Shown piece by piece: positions 54,393-64,000 of a DNA stretch of 64,000 bases (positions are counted from its first letter, which is position 1; every line of letters starts with the position of its first letter). Source of the stretch: Rhypophila decipiens (taxonomy: Eukaryota; Ascomycota; Sordariomycetes; Sordariales; Naviculisporaceae); assembly GCA_033297075.1 (NCBI GenBank), contig MU858116.1, positions 62,001-126,000 on the forward strand. Direction: 5' to 3'. Below the pieces are notes generated by a model. It searched no databases. It saw nothing but the letters and a program-made list of their open reading frames with translations, and was not told where the DNA came from. A program made the position numbers and the translations under genes.

Positions 54393-54443
54393 GTCTATTT
54401 GGACACTGTTAGTCTATTTGGACACTGTTCGTCTATTTGGACC
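54393..54443. repeat. 19-bp tandem repeat, 2.7 units
   Basis: GTCTATTTGGACACTGTTA (54393-54411), the same with a final C (54412-54430), then a partial third unit. It begins 27 bp after the secreted protein stop codon. Confidence 0.85.
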
Positions 54444-54870
54444 ATGCCCACCCAACCCAACCCATGAGCATAGCAAGTTTTTCTTTTTGATTTTCCCATT
54501 TCCTGGGGGGGGGGGGGGGGGGGTCACACACCATGTTACCAGCCCTATATACATATACCATTAGTACAAGGATGATGAAGTTGAGGTATGTAGCTCAGTC
54601 AATACACCATGAGCTCTTGTAATCAACGAGACTCGATCTTTGTACAGATACTACCACTACCACCCAGTCAAGAACTCAGGGGTACTCCAACCCATCCCAA
54701 GGAAAACAAAGCCGGTCCGTTGGCCAGACAGCCAGCCACCGTGAAGCGTCAAATCCAGCCATGTACACGTAAGTGTTTCGATATGTATGCAGCCCAGAAT
54801 GGACTGGACTCCAGGCGCCAAACAGCCAGTTGGCGTCGAGAATCGCGGAGCAACAGGCTTGGCAAGACTT

Positions 54871-54892
54871 GACTAGCTGAGCTAAGCTAGTC
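54871..54892. repeat. Inverted repeat GACTAGCT / AGCTAGTC
   Basis: A perfect 8-bp inverted repeat surrounds a 6-base loop in intergenic DNA. It could be a small hairpin or a binding site; there is no further support. Confidence 0.5.
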
Positions 54893-55876
54893 TGGTAATA
54901 CATGGATCATACACCAGACTCTTTGATCAGCAAGTATCCGGCAGTCAAGCCAGAGTCTCAATCTTCACTGGGTGTCGTCCTCGGAGCTCAAAATAGAATC
55001 CCGACCTGATCCCCTCGAGATCTGATGCTCGAGGAGCCCCAAAAGCGCAGGAGAGGTGGTGTACGGATACCAGTACAACTTGTACGAGTGACCAACTTGA
55101 ATCCAAGTCCCTGCCTCGGATGTTTGAAGAAGGACGGATGATCATGAATTAGCCCAATGAACCAAAAAGAAAAGCTTCATTTTTAAAAGATCCTGACAAA
55201 TCCAAATAGATGGTCAGGATAATTACCATACATGTATCGATGTCTTTAGAAACCGTCATTGCAGCTATAACCCGTATGCAAACCTCCATGTCAGAATATC
55301 AGGATCACGCATACTTTTGAGCATTAGAGTTAATAGACACCTCATTAAATTATTATTAGCATCATCCGATATTCTTGAGTAAATATTTTATACCGTCCTC
55401 ATCTGTCCCCAGTGTTTGCCCAGAAGTCCATCCTCCTTCCACCGCCCAGTACAGCAACCTCGGCATCTCCACCCCTGTCTTTCCATCCCCGCACCAAGCA
55501 CCCCTGAAAGAACAGGGAATAACGTGGGGAAAAGGAGCAGCTAAAACCTGGGGTTATCAAGATCCGGGGCATCACAGGGCGGGGAATTCACCAGTGGCAC
55601 ATGAATCTTTTTTGAGCCTCGCTTCAAACTACGACATACTTGCTGTAATTGGTTAGCCAGACCGAGATTCGCCTCTTGTCAGTACGACGGCACCGAAGGA
55701 AGAAGGAAGGTTTATAAGTACGAGTGTACCCTCACATTTCCTTCTTCCTTTCATCTTTTGCCCTCTGTTCTATCAACCGTTTATTATCCATATACGGATA
55801 TTATCATTGACGACCGAGACTTATCTCATCTCACTTACACCATCACCAAGCCTCGTCAACCACATCCACCATCAAA

Positions 55877-57320
55877 ATGGCACCCAAACAAAGAGCGCCC
55901 GTCTACGTCCTGGGCGTAGGCATGACCAAGTTCATCAAGCCCCGCGGCAAGGTAGACTACACAGAGCTGGGCTTCGAAGCGGGAGTGAAAGCCATGCTCG
56001 ACGCGCAAATCAACTACGACGAGGTCGAGCACGGCGTGGCATGCTACTGCTACGGCGACTCGACCTGCGGCCAGCGGGTCTTCTACCAGTTCGGCATGAC
56101 CGGAATCCCAATCTACAACGTCAACAACAATTGCTCGACCGGCTCGACTGGATTGGCCATGGGCCGGGACATCATTTCCTTTGGCGGAGCAGATTGCGTG
56201 CTGGTTGTGGGATTTGAAAAGATGATGCCGGGGAGTCTGCAGAGCTTTTTTAATGACCGTGAGACGCCCACCGGCACGACGGGCAAGATGATGGTTGAGA
56301 CTCGGGGGGTTACGAATGCGCCCGGTGCTGCTCAGATGTTTGGCAACGCTGGACGGGAGTATATGGAGAAGTAAGCCCCCTCCATCATATCCTACCCCCT
56401 TTCCAACATACTAACCTTTTTCTCTTCAACAAAAAAGATTCGGAGCGCAACCATCAGACTTTGCCGAGATCGCGCGAATCAACCACCTCCACAGCACCAA
56501 AAACCCCTACTCCCAGTTCCAAGACGTCTACACCCTAGACCAAGTCTTGCAATCGCCCAAGATCCACGAACCGCTGACAAAACTGCAATGCTGTCCCACC
56601 TCTGACGGCGGGGCAGCAGCCGTGCTCGTGTCGCAAGCTTTCCTCGACGCGCGACCGCACCTGAAAGACCAAGCTGTCCTGATCGCGGGCCAGCGCCTCG
56701 CAACCGACGCCCCATCGCTGTTTTCCCGCAGCGCAATCGACCTCATGGGCCGGGAAATGACCATCACGGCTGCCAAAGCCGCCATGGCCGAGGCAGGTGT
56801 CTCGCCCGGAGATTTCCAAGTCTGCGAGTTGCATGATTGTTTCTCTGCTAATGAGATGATTGTCATTGACGCGCTTGGGCTCTCTGAGCATGGAAAGGCG
56901 CATGAGATGGTCCGCAAAGGAGACATCACGTACGGCGGAAAGATAGTGATTAACCCCTCTGGAGGACTCATTTCCAAGGGACACCCGCTTGGAGCTACGG
57001 GGATTGCGCAATGTGCAGAGTTGGTCTGGCATCTCAGGGGGTGGGCGAATAACAGGAACGTGCCAAAGACCAAGTGGGCTCTGCAGCATAATCTTGGATT
57101 GGGAGGGGCGGTTGTGGTTACTGTCTATCGGAGGGCTGATGGGCAAGAGGCGACGGTGCTGGATAGCAAGACTGTTGGGGAGAGGAATGGTTTGGGGTAT
57201 AACCCTGCTGTTGAGGCCAAGGGGTTTACCAAGGAGCAGGCGAATGCAGTGAGGAGCAAGGGGAAGAGTAGTGAGTGGGCGCTGCAGGATACTATGCAGA
57301 AGTGCGAGGCTAGGTTTTAG
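55877..57320 (+). CDS. SCP-x-type thiolase (sterol carrier protein/3-ketoacyl-CoA thiolase family)
   Basis: Two exons (55877-56370 and 56438-57320; intron 67 nt) give 458 residues. This is the thiolase part of the SCP-x family, which cleaves 3-ketoacyl-CoA, often of branched chains, in peroxisomal beta-oxidation. Seen: VYVLGVGMTKFIKPRG at the start, NVNNNCSTGSTGLAMG with the nucleophilic Cys, VCELHDCFSANE, NPSGGLISKGHPLGATG, and ALQHNLGLGGAVVVTVY. All are typical of SCP-x rather than of the FadA/Pot1 thiolases. There is no SCP2 sterol-carrier domain after the thiolase; the tail is a charged 50-residue extension ending CEARF. This end is not a standard PTS1 (SKL type), and I see no clear PTS2, so the peroxisomal location is uncertain. 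Confidence 0.92.
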
Positions 57321-59577
57321 GTAGGCTTGGGGAAGATTTGTTTGTTGGATATCGTACTTATTAATCAGCTTGAACTTGAGGTGGTCAGGTAACTTTCTTG
57401 AGAGGCGGACGTAACAGCGATGCCAAAGATGATGTGAACTTGCTTTTATCGATGTCGTTAACCCATCTGTAGACGAGATCCTTTTAATGATGATTTCAAG
57501 TCTGCGCGTGATAGGCCCAAGGGCTATACAGTAAATTAGAGGAATACGGTGCAGATCCCCGCCAAGATCTAGCCATTTACTGTACAAATCCCCTGGCCTG
57601 CTTGGTTAGTGGACGGCTGGACGCTGTGATTCTGGTAAACGAACCAACCATTGTTCCACGGTTCTTTGGGGTACACCGCAGTAGCTCCCGTCTGCACAAA
57701 TATCGGACAGTTACATTCCTTTTGCCTGAAAGGTGATCATGTCACCGGTGGGGGTTCAAGACTGCTATTATCTGGAGACACATGCACCCATAAATGGTGA
57801 GCAAGAAATGGGTCAAAACCAAACCAACAAAACGGCTTCCATGGGTTCGAGGAAGATGGGCTCCCGGCTTGGCAAACCTCAAAGTGCCGAGCGGCAAGAA
57901 CTAATAATAAATTGTCGGGAGGAAAAGATGGACTTTGTTCCATAAAGCTTCGATTCGGCGTCGATCAAACGCGACTTTCCCTTGACGAGGCAAGAACCAA
58001 GCAAAATCCATCAACATTATGCGGAAAAAGCACCCACCCGCTGTCGTGCTCATGATTCGCTGCAGATTGGAATTAGCTTGCTTCCCTTCTTTGATCAAAA
58101 CCTGAACAGAAAATCATGTCCGTCATCTGCCGAGCGCCCCAGGGCTCTGGTGTGTCGGCCTCTTTTGTCCAGTAGCGTTGTGAAGTGAGGTTTCGGCCTC
58201 GCTGTGCCTCTTTTGACTCCTCGTCTCTTACTGGCCTACCGGTACGGAAGGATCAATTACACCTCGACTGTGCGAATCATTGGACGACCACCATGGTCTT
58301 GTTCGGACCCTTAATCTCGATATCTTTCTGAGAGATAACCTTTATAAGATTCTCAAATGCTTCTCATCTCGACGAGCACCCATCAACAGACTGGTTCTGG
58401 AGGCTTTGCTTGACCTTCTTCCTTGCAAGATACTTGTACTACCTACCTTGCTTATCCTTAAGACGATCATGCCATAGGCTCACGGGGGGGATTTTCCTCG
58501 TTTCATCAACCCAGCCGAACCATTTCTCCATTCTTTTGTTTTCCTGTCCACTCACTCCCAATGGGAAGAAAGAATTAAGAAGAATTTGTTTTCATCTCCA
58601 GGCAGCCTAATCAGCCAACGAACAGCAGGGTCAGGACCTGGGTTTGTGTCATATAGGCGCATGAAGACCAGTCTTCCCCACGCATTTACACGGACGTTCT
58701 CGCGGCCTGGCTCGTGGTTCTACTACCGGTACATGTACATGTTGCGTTCCCTTGATTGTACCACTGGGTGCCCTGCCTGCATCTGGTCATAGATTCCAAA
58801 CTTGGACTGAGAACATGACCGTCGGCACCCAACAAAGTGTTGGTGATCGTCCTCTTTTCTTTTTTGATGTTTTAGTTCGAAGCCTGAGCGAGGAGGATAT
58901 CCAGCAAGACCACACCCTCCTGAGGGCAGACTAGGACTCAGAGTACCACGAGAAGGTATCCTTCGACCTCGGTCTTTGCTCACCAGGTCAAGAACTCGAG
59001 AGGGTGTGCTGGTCATGTTGGTCTCGATCCAATAAACAGTGTCCTTCAAACTGGCTTCTTGTTTGCCCATCGTCTTATTACTTGTACTCGGTCGTCAACT
59101 TCCATTCTCGGTGGCTTCTCCTCCTTGCCCCCAGCCGTGTTGTTTTATATGTCCCCTGCTTCTGGCTGCGCATAATATCCCGAGGCTCTCCCCCCACGCA
59201 CATGCTCCCCGTCTGAGCCAAATTGTCCTGTCCTTGACCGGTAGCCGCCCATTATTACCCCGGAACCAAATCCACCTTGTTCTGGTAAGAACTGCTCCGT
59301 TGGTTTCGGACCTTTCTTCCCCTCTGATCACCATCTGACCACATCAATATCCATCCTTTAGCCGTGAGTCGCAGTTGACAGGGAAGAGCCTGGTGATCAA
59401 CTTTCCAGTCTGGACCTTTAAGTGCCGGCCGGGGACTCTCAACCTGTCTGTTATTGTCATTCACAGATATTTCGGCTCTCTTGGTTATCGACACCAGGTC
59501 CCCCCCACCGCAACAACATGAACTCTCGTCACCGGATGTCGAGACAATAGTGCGCGCGCGATTCCTCACCGTCAGCG
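57321..59577. other. Long intergenic region between the thiolase and receptor genes
   Basis: This is 2.3 kb with many short unmatched frames and a CT-rich stretch shortly before the receptor start. I see no supported gene, tRNA or repeat. Confidence 0.55.
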
Positions 59578-61196
59578 ATGGACCCAACGGCAGCTGCCGC
59601 CGACCTCTCTGGAGGGCCGGTCCTCCTATCTCTCTCCCTGGGCACCGCCTTCTTTGCCCTAGCTACGAGTTTCGTTCGGTTCTCTATCCGGGCGGGAATT
59701 AGCAAACATATCGGCGCCGATGACTACACAAGCGGGGTAGCAGCTGTGAGTCGGTTTCGTACTCGGCAGAGGAGAGTAGGTTACTGACTGCAAGTGTGTG
59801 TAGGTGGTGGCCTTGGTAGGAACAGTATTCGCCATAATCGAGGCAACAGCGACAGACCCAACACGAGCGATGGAGTTTGCCGTGCTGGGCAAGCCGTGGT
59901 ATCTCATGAGCGACACGCTGAGCAAGATATCGATCTGTCTGTTGTTCATGCTGCTCTTGAGAGGGACACGGCAATGGAGGATCCTGCTGAGCGTGCTCAT
60001 CTTTTTCATGGCCGCTGTGAATTTTAGCTTTGCGCTGACGGTCAACCTCCAATGCCGTCCTCTGGAGAAGCTCTGGGACCCTTCGGTTGATGGCGTGTGT
60101 TGGGACCCGAATGTGCAGAGGAATTTTGGGTATTTTCAGGGTGGTAAGAAGTCCATCTGTTGCTGTTCCTTGTACAGTACTGACCACCAGTTCTGCGCAG
60201 CATTTTCCGTCTTTACCTGGTTCTTCCTCTCTTTATTCTGCATTCTCATGGTCGGCCATGTCACCCGTGAAGGAGCGCCGCAATGGCCGTATTATGCGTC
60301 GACAGCTCTGAGCTTCGCCTGTGGCATCTTTTCCATAGTACGAACGGCCAAAACCGCCCAGATGCAGCAGCATCTGAGCAGCGCCTACACGTCCAACACA
60401 CTCTGTGCGAGTCTGATGTCCAAGTAAGCAACCAACCAACCACACTTCACATCTTTCACCCTAGAACTGCTTAAGAACTAACGTCACAAATTCTCTCTCT
60501 CTCATCAGCCTAGAACAAAACTTTGGCCTCGTAGCAGCAAACATTCTCACCCTAGGACCACTCTTTTCAGCGAGGGCAGCAAAACTCTCGGTCCTCAGCA
60601 GCAGCCGCCACCGCTTTGGGAAAAAAAGCAAAACCCAAAGTCGAGCAGGCAGTACTCGCCCCATTACGCGGACGGATTCCCGAGCAGGTTCTATTACCGA
60701 CTCCCACTCCCACTCTGCTGTATCAATCAACTCGTCCGAGATAGACGACCTCAAACGAAGCACCCCCCACCTGATCATCCAAGTTCCTCAGGCTCAGGCT
60801 CAGGGGAGGAGCAATGGTGGTGGTCTCTCGTTCTTACGAAGCGCCAACAGTAGCTTGCCGCCAGACGACGACGAGGAGTATGACCTTGGAGAGATGCTCT
60901 CTGATATTGATATTGAGGCTTCTTGGCCGAGGGGGATCATAAAGACTGTTAGTGTCGAGGTTGTTGAGGAGGTTAATCCCGATCATGTACCTCCTCCTCC
61001 TCCTCCTCCTCCCAATGCGAGTGCTGCGGCTAGTACGACTACTACCACCAAGAAGATTGTTGTTGTTGGTCCTCCTCCTCCTCACTCGTCGAGGGAAGAT
61101 GATGGAAATGGAAATAATAATCGAAACAGTGGCGCGAGTGTCGGAATGGAGCAGGACTGGGAGGCCATGTTGCGGGCTGGTCCGCCTACTAGGTGA
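59578..61196 (+). CDS. Fungal rhodopsin-domain integral membrane protein (PTH11-like receptor group)
   Basis: Four exons (59578-59745, 59804-60143, 60201-60423, 60509-61196) give 472 residues. Seven hydrophobic helices are expected: LLSLSLGTAFFALATSFVRF, VVALVGTVFAIIEA, TLSKISICLLFMLLL, WRILLSVLIFFMAAVNFSFAL, AFSVFTWFFLSLFCILMV, YYASTALSFACGIFSIV and LEQNFGLVAANILTLGPLF. The loop after helix 4 has CRPLEKLWDPSVDGVCWDPN, the typical two-Cys motif of the fungal rhodopsin domain family. The C-terminal tail of about 190 residues is disordered and Ser-rich, with an acidic DDDEEYDLGEML segment and a Pro run (VPPPPPPPP). No N-terminal CFEM domain is present. Intron 2 (60144-60200, 57 nt) has no stop and is divisible by three, so an unspliced frame stays open. 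The ligand is unknown. Confidence 0.88.
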
Positions 61197-62056
61197 CACC
61201 ACCACTGCCGAGGAACGATTTTCGGGGGAACTGAAGCAGTATATTTGAAGGGTCCTGCGTTGTCATACACATGCTGTACATGGCGTATGATCCAATCCTT
61301 CTTTTTTCTTTCTTTTTGGCTACATGTATACACCGCACATCTTGTCGATCGAGACGGCGTCTGCCGATTTTACTTTCAACACTCATTAATGTCTTGTTAC
61401 ATATACCCACAAACACACACACACACACATACATGTATATAATCGTTGCTTGAGGCGGCGTTTTTGTCATCACTTTGGCTGGAACGTTTTTCGGGGAACT
61501 TGGTTGGCTTTGGACTCGGATTATTGTTTCTTTATCGGATCGGTTTTTTTTCTTTCTTTTTTTGTCAGGACAGGACAGGACAGGGTACGATATAAACACT
61601 TTGATACCTACATGGGCTGGGGGCGGTATTGTATTCCAGAGACAAGCGTGGCGTCGGGGTTTGCTTTACCCTTTTATTGTCTAGAAATAGAAAAGATCAC
61701 TTATGATGCCTTGATCACAGACACAGAGGCAGAGCAGTTCTTCTTTTATTATTGGTGTTATATAGATATATTTCTGTACCGACCAGCTAGACTAATTCAT
61801 CAATCTCGTTCCATTGATCCATTCCATGGATCCATGTGTTCTTCCACCTGCAGCAAAAATCGTCCAAAATGTACATGCACGAGGGGGAAGAGCGCGCAAT
61901 TTGACCATATCGCACCACCTCCACACAGATCCATCATGTCTCAACTCTGCTGCTCTCCCAAAACGAAAATATCCCATTCATCCCACCTCGACCAAAATAC
62001 CCAACGCAAACTACCCTCACCTCAGCAAAGGCCCCTCCTGATGATGAAACAAAATT
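61197..62056. other. Intergenic region between receptor gene and unknown protein gene
   Basis: A (CA)n tract lies at about 61413-61429 and T-rich runs near 61550. A 221-codon plus-strand frame (61450-62115) has unlike composition and no domain. I see no gene. Confidence 0.55.
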
Positions 62057-62719
62057 TCACTTCTCAGCCCAAGGCAGCGAAATCTCAACAGCCTTCATAT
62101 CCTCACAAATCCTAACCAACTCCTCGGCGCCCTTTAATCCCTTCAGCTCGCCGAGAATCTCCTCCACCAGCTCAGGACTACCCGCCTCCCGTCGATCACT
62201 ATAGATATCCACCCCCTCCTTGGTAAAAAGCGTCGCCTCGAACCAAGTCACCACCCAACGTTCCTTCTCTCCTCCCGAAATCTCTCTCTCCCCCCAGCCC
62301 AGAATCTCCCAGTGACTACCAATCAACCACAACAACCACCCCCTACCGCGCCAGTTCCACGACGAAGTATCGCCATCACCAGCATTGGCAGCAGCAGCCG
62401 TGTCGACTCCGCCAATGGCCTTGACAATTCCCCTCGCAGGAAACTTGGCATCGCCTGGTTTGGGCGCCGAGCAAGACTCGTACTCTACCAGGTCGTCCAT
62501 CTGGACTGGCCCGCCATTGGAAGAAGGGATAGGTTTGTAGGTGATTCGTACGTTGCGGGCCGATCGCCACATTGAGAGGGTCGAGTGGGTTACCGCCCAG
62601 GTGCGGTGGAGCCATTCCAACGGTGGGTGGGTGAAGGACGATGATTCTGGCGCGGCTGGGGAGGAGGAGTACTTGGAGGGGAGGCGGATGGTTATGCTTT
62701 GTGGGTTTATGCTGCCCAT
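62057..62719 (-). CDS. Unrecognised protein, conserved-looking, probably beta-rich
   Basis: A single exon encodes 220 residues from the ATG at 62719 (MGSINPQSITIRLPSKY). I do not recognise a named family with certainty. The middle reads like a compact enzyme or binding domain: PLEWLHRTWAVTHSTLSMWRSARNVRITYKPI, MDDLVEYESC, IGGVDTAA, WNWRGRGWLLWLIGSHWEILGWG, ERWVVTWFEATLFTKEGVDIYSDRREAG. It ends with a helical segment (LVEEILGELKGLKGAEELVRICEDMKAVEI). Alternating hydrophobic strands with many Trp suggest a small beta-barrel such as a calycin/lipocalin-like fold, but this is inference. There is no signal peptide or membrane helix. The open frame continues 120 codons upstream to 63079, but that part is Lys-run and unmatched, so the inner ATG was chosen. 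Confidence 0.75.
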   Translation of the reverse strand: MGSINPQSITIRLPSKYSSSPAAPESSSFTHPPLEWLHRTWAVTHSTLSMWRSARNVRITYKPIPSSNGGPVQMDDLVEYESCSAPKPGDAKFPARGIVKAIGGVDTAAAANAGDGDTSSWNWRGRGWLLWLIGSHWEILGWGEREISGGEKERWVVTWFEATLFTKEGVDIYSDRREAGSPELVEEILGELKGLKGAEELVRICEDMKAVEISLPWAEK

Positions 62720-63629
62720 TTTTTTTATCCTTTGAGTTTTTCTGGTGAGAATGCCCTTGTTGTTTGCACGACCTTGATTGGGATGTTGCTTCCTGGTAAG
62801 ATGGCCTGCTTTTTTTTTTTTTTTTTTTTTTGGCAGCAAAAAGAGAAATATCTTTCGCGGCTTGACAGAGTTCCCTGGATCAAAAAGGTCTGATGAGGTC
62901 GAGTAGAAGAATTTACTTGATAATGTATCTATCTGGAGAGTTTGGACGTTCTCGTAGGCAGCTGTCGTGAAGGAGCAAGGTGAAACGGCGGCAAAATCAG
63001 GGGTCCTGGTTGGGTGGTTACAACTTGGGCGAAAACCAAGATGGATGTAGGTCGGTGGCAGAGGCCGGCTGGAAGACAAGGCGAGAGACTGGAAAGAGTT
63101 TACTTGGGAATTGTTGGTAGTTGATCAAGGTGTTGAATTATTTGTAGCTGAAATCTAGCAGACCCGGATAGAAATGCTTCCGGGAAGCTTCAATCTGCTG
63201 TGGGGGGTGTAATCGATTTCAGCCACGCCGTAATGTCAAGTGCTTCGGTGCCTTATCACTGAATAAGATGACCGGCCGCACAGGATAGAAGATAACCACC
63301 TGGCTGGTCCTGATGAACTTGAGGCTGCTCCGAAATATGATTGAACAAGAACTCCTCTGTCACTCAGTCTTGTATTCATCATGAATCTTGACTGTATTTC
63401 ATCCGATCATTAAGAGTGAATGACAGGGATCTGGAAGTGCTTGCATCTTCGGTTCTTCATGGACCCCGGTCACCGGAACCGAGCTTGATTCTGCATAGCG
63501 CCTTGACCGGCTAGCGTGCCCCATCAGGCTTGTGTGACTCTTGGAGAAGCTGACATCAGACCGAATGTTCGTCTCCTTACGTTGTACGGATACTTCGTAC
63601 CGTAATGGATATTAGGGTACTCTTACAAG
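62720..63629. other. Intergenic region with a 22-T run
   Basis: A run of 22 T (62810-62831) lies just upstream of the minus-strand gene. There is no supported gene in the remainder. Confidence 0.6.
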
Positions 63630-63765
63630 AATGAACGCCCTGACTAGACTGGAATAGATGCCTTTGCTGGCTCGAACATATCTCCTGACTGACTGGAATA
63701 GATGCCTTGACTAGCCAGAATAAATGCAAGAAAGTCAAATTGACTCCAGACACGGGTACCATTAC
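63630..63765. repeat. Degenerate 22-bp repeat array, copy 3 (same orientation as copy 2)
   Basis: Units such as CCTGACTAGACTGGAATAGATG, CCTTTGCTGGCTCGAACATAT and CCTTGACTAGCCAGAATAAATG match the minisatellite of the element at 42974-43307. They are followed by AGAAAGTCAAATTGACTCCAG, which matches that element's right internal flank (GAAAGTCAAATTGGACTGG). The inverted-repeat ends are not recognisable here. It lies immediately beyond the RPF1 stop codon. Confidence 0.8.
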
Positions 63766-63787
63766 TCCTGGCTGCATAGGTTGCTGT

Positions 63788-64000
63788 TTACAAGTTGAAG
63801 CGAGTGCGCTTCTTTTCCATCTTGGCCTTCCACTCCCACTTGAGGGCGTCGTCACCCTCGCTGCCAGCCCTGCCGATGCCCTTGTCTACTCTCCGGAGCT
63901 TGAGGGTAAATCCTAGATGACACAGGTAAGTCTCTTATCGTCAAGTTCTTGGTCGTTCTACACTTACTGGGCCCGATTTCCTGCAAACCGGCACGGATAC
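63788..64000 (-). CDS. RPF1: Ribosome production factor 1 (Brix domain), C-terminal end; gene continues beyond window
   Basis: The last two exons are seen: one from beyond 64000 to 63968 and 63912-63788, with a 55-nt intron (GTAAGT...CATCTAG). The joined end reads IRAGLQEIGPRFTLKLRRVDKG, then GDDALKWEWKAKMEKKRTRFNL and stop. QEIGPRFTLKLR is the closing strand motif of Brix proteins. The W-E-W followed by a basic end with RFNL fits Rpf1, the nucleolar factor needed for 27S pre-rRNA processing and 60S subunit assembly, better than Imp4, Brx1 or Ssf1. Only about 50 residues are visible, so the paralogue choice is less sure than the Brix call. The stop codon lies 23 bp from the third repeat array. 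Confidence 0.75.

Larger units (their letters stand above)
54367..55876. other. Intergenic region with small repeats
   Basis: This gap contains the 19-bp tandem repeat, a run of 19 G (54505-54523) and the inverted repeat GACTAGCT-AGCTAGTC (54871-54892). A single CCTCGG lies at 55458. There is no supported gene. Confidence 0.6.

Noticed and set aside
55458..55463. CCTCGG motif (FarA/FarB fatty-acid regulator core) upstream of the thiolase
   Set aside because: A single six-base site about 415 bp upstream is expected often by chance.
56535..57587. 350-codon minus-strand frame antisense to the thiolase
   Set aside because: It is antisense to conserved thiolase codons with no recognisable motif, a typical shadow frame.
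61450..62115. 221-codon plus-strand frame between receptor and unknown gene
   Set aside because: It has Phe/Tyr/Ser-rich mixed composition, no domain, and overlaps the end of the better supported minus-strand gene.
62720..63079. Upstream extension (120 codons) of the unknown minus-strand protein
   Set aside because: It includes a Lys run encoded by the 22-T tract and unmatched sequence; the inner ATG at 62719 heads the domain-like part.

Overview
The window is nuclear DNA of a filamentous ascomycete (Pezizomycotina), most likely a Sordariomycete and perhaps Sordariales. The signs are short spliceosomal introns (mostly 50-115 nt, GTRNGT...CTRAY...YAG), dispersed single-copy genes on both strands, fungal-only families (Dsc3, Sog2, HET domain, DUF3669, fungal rhodopsin-like receptor), an FRH/Mtr4 helicase, and tRNA-Ser genes of eukaryotic type. 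The species assignment is inference. I see no bacterial-type operons, CRISPR arrays, plasmid functions or virus genes.

Layout. 1-6.2 kb: 3' part of xanthine dehydrogenase, an intron-bearing tRNA-Ser(UGA), a small PLDc_N membrane protein gene, a degenerate 22-bp repeat array and a decayed DUF3669 gene. 6.8-20 kb: housekeeping block with SEC6, COX8, glutathione reductase, a mitochondrial Holliday-junction resolvase, an atypical Rho-like GTPase and DSC3. 21-28.7 kb: a tRNA-like Pol III candidate element, a short RecQ helicase and SOG2. 29.8-33.8 kb: a HET-domain gene broken by one stop codon, and a BLOC-1 subunit 1 homologue. 34.5-42.1 kb: TSC13, MTR4/FRH and a kynurenine aminotransferase. 42.6-43.3 kb: tRNA-Ser(AGA) beside a 334-bp element with long terminal inverted repeats and an internal minisatellite. 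43.5-52.9 kb: IMA1, ALG14, mitoribosomal mS23, a PPR protein and copper chaperone ATX1. 53.6-64 kb: a four-exon candidate small secreted cysteine-containing protein, an SCP-x-type thiolase, a rhodopsin-like receptor, an unrecognised conserved-looking protein, a third copy of the repeat array and the 3' end of RPF1 (Brix domain).

Genes are independent transcription units. Several pairs are divergent and share an intergenic promoter region (glr1/cce1, recQ/sog2, tsc13/mtr4, ima1/alg14, mS23/PPR). Mitochondrial functions recur (COX8, glutathione reductase with a presequence, Cce1, mS23, PPR). The rest covers secretion and membrane biology (Sec6, Dsc3, Tsc13, Alg14, Ima1, Bls1), RNA and ribosome maturation (Mtr4, Rpf1) and copper handling.

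The least conventional items are a repeat family at three sites (3969-4250, 42974-43307, 63630-63765), one copy of which is bounded by inverted repeats of about 50 bp; a tRNA-like element with A and B boxes, strong hairpins and a T-run (21043-21260); two genes interrupted by single lesions; and the small secreted protein gene that simple ORF finding misses. Exon boundaries were assigned by eye from splice consensus, reading frame and family conservation.
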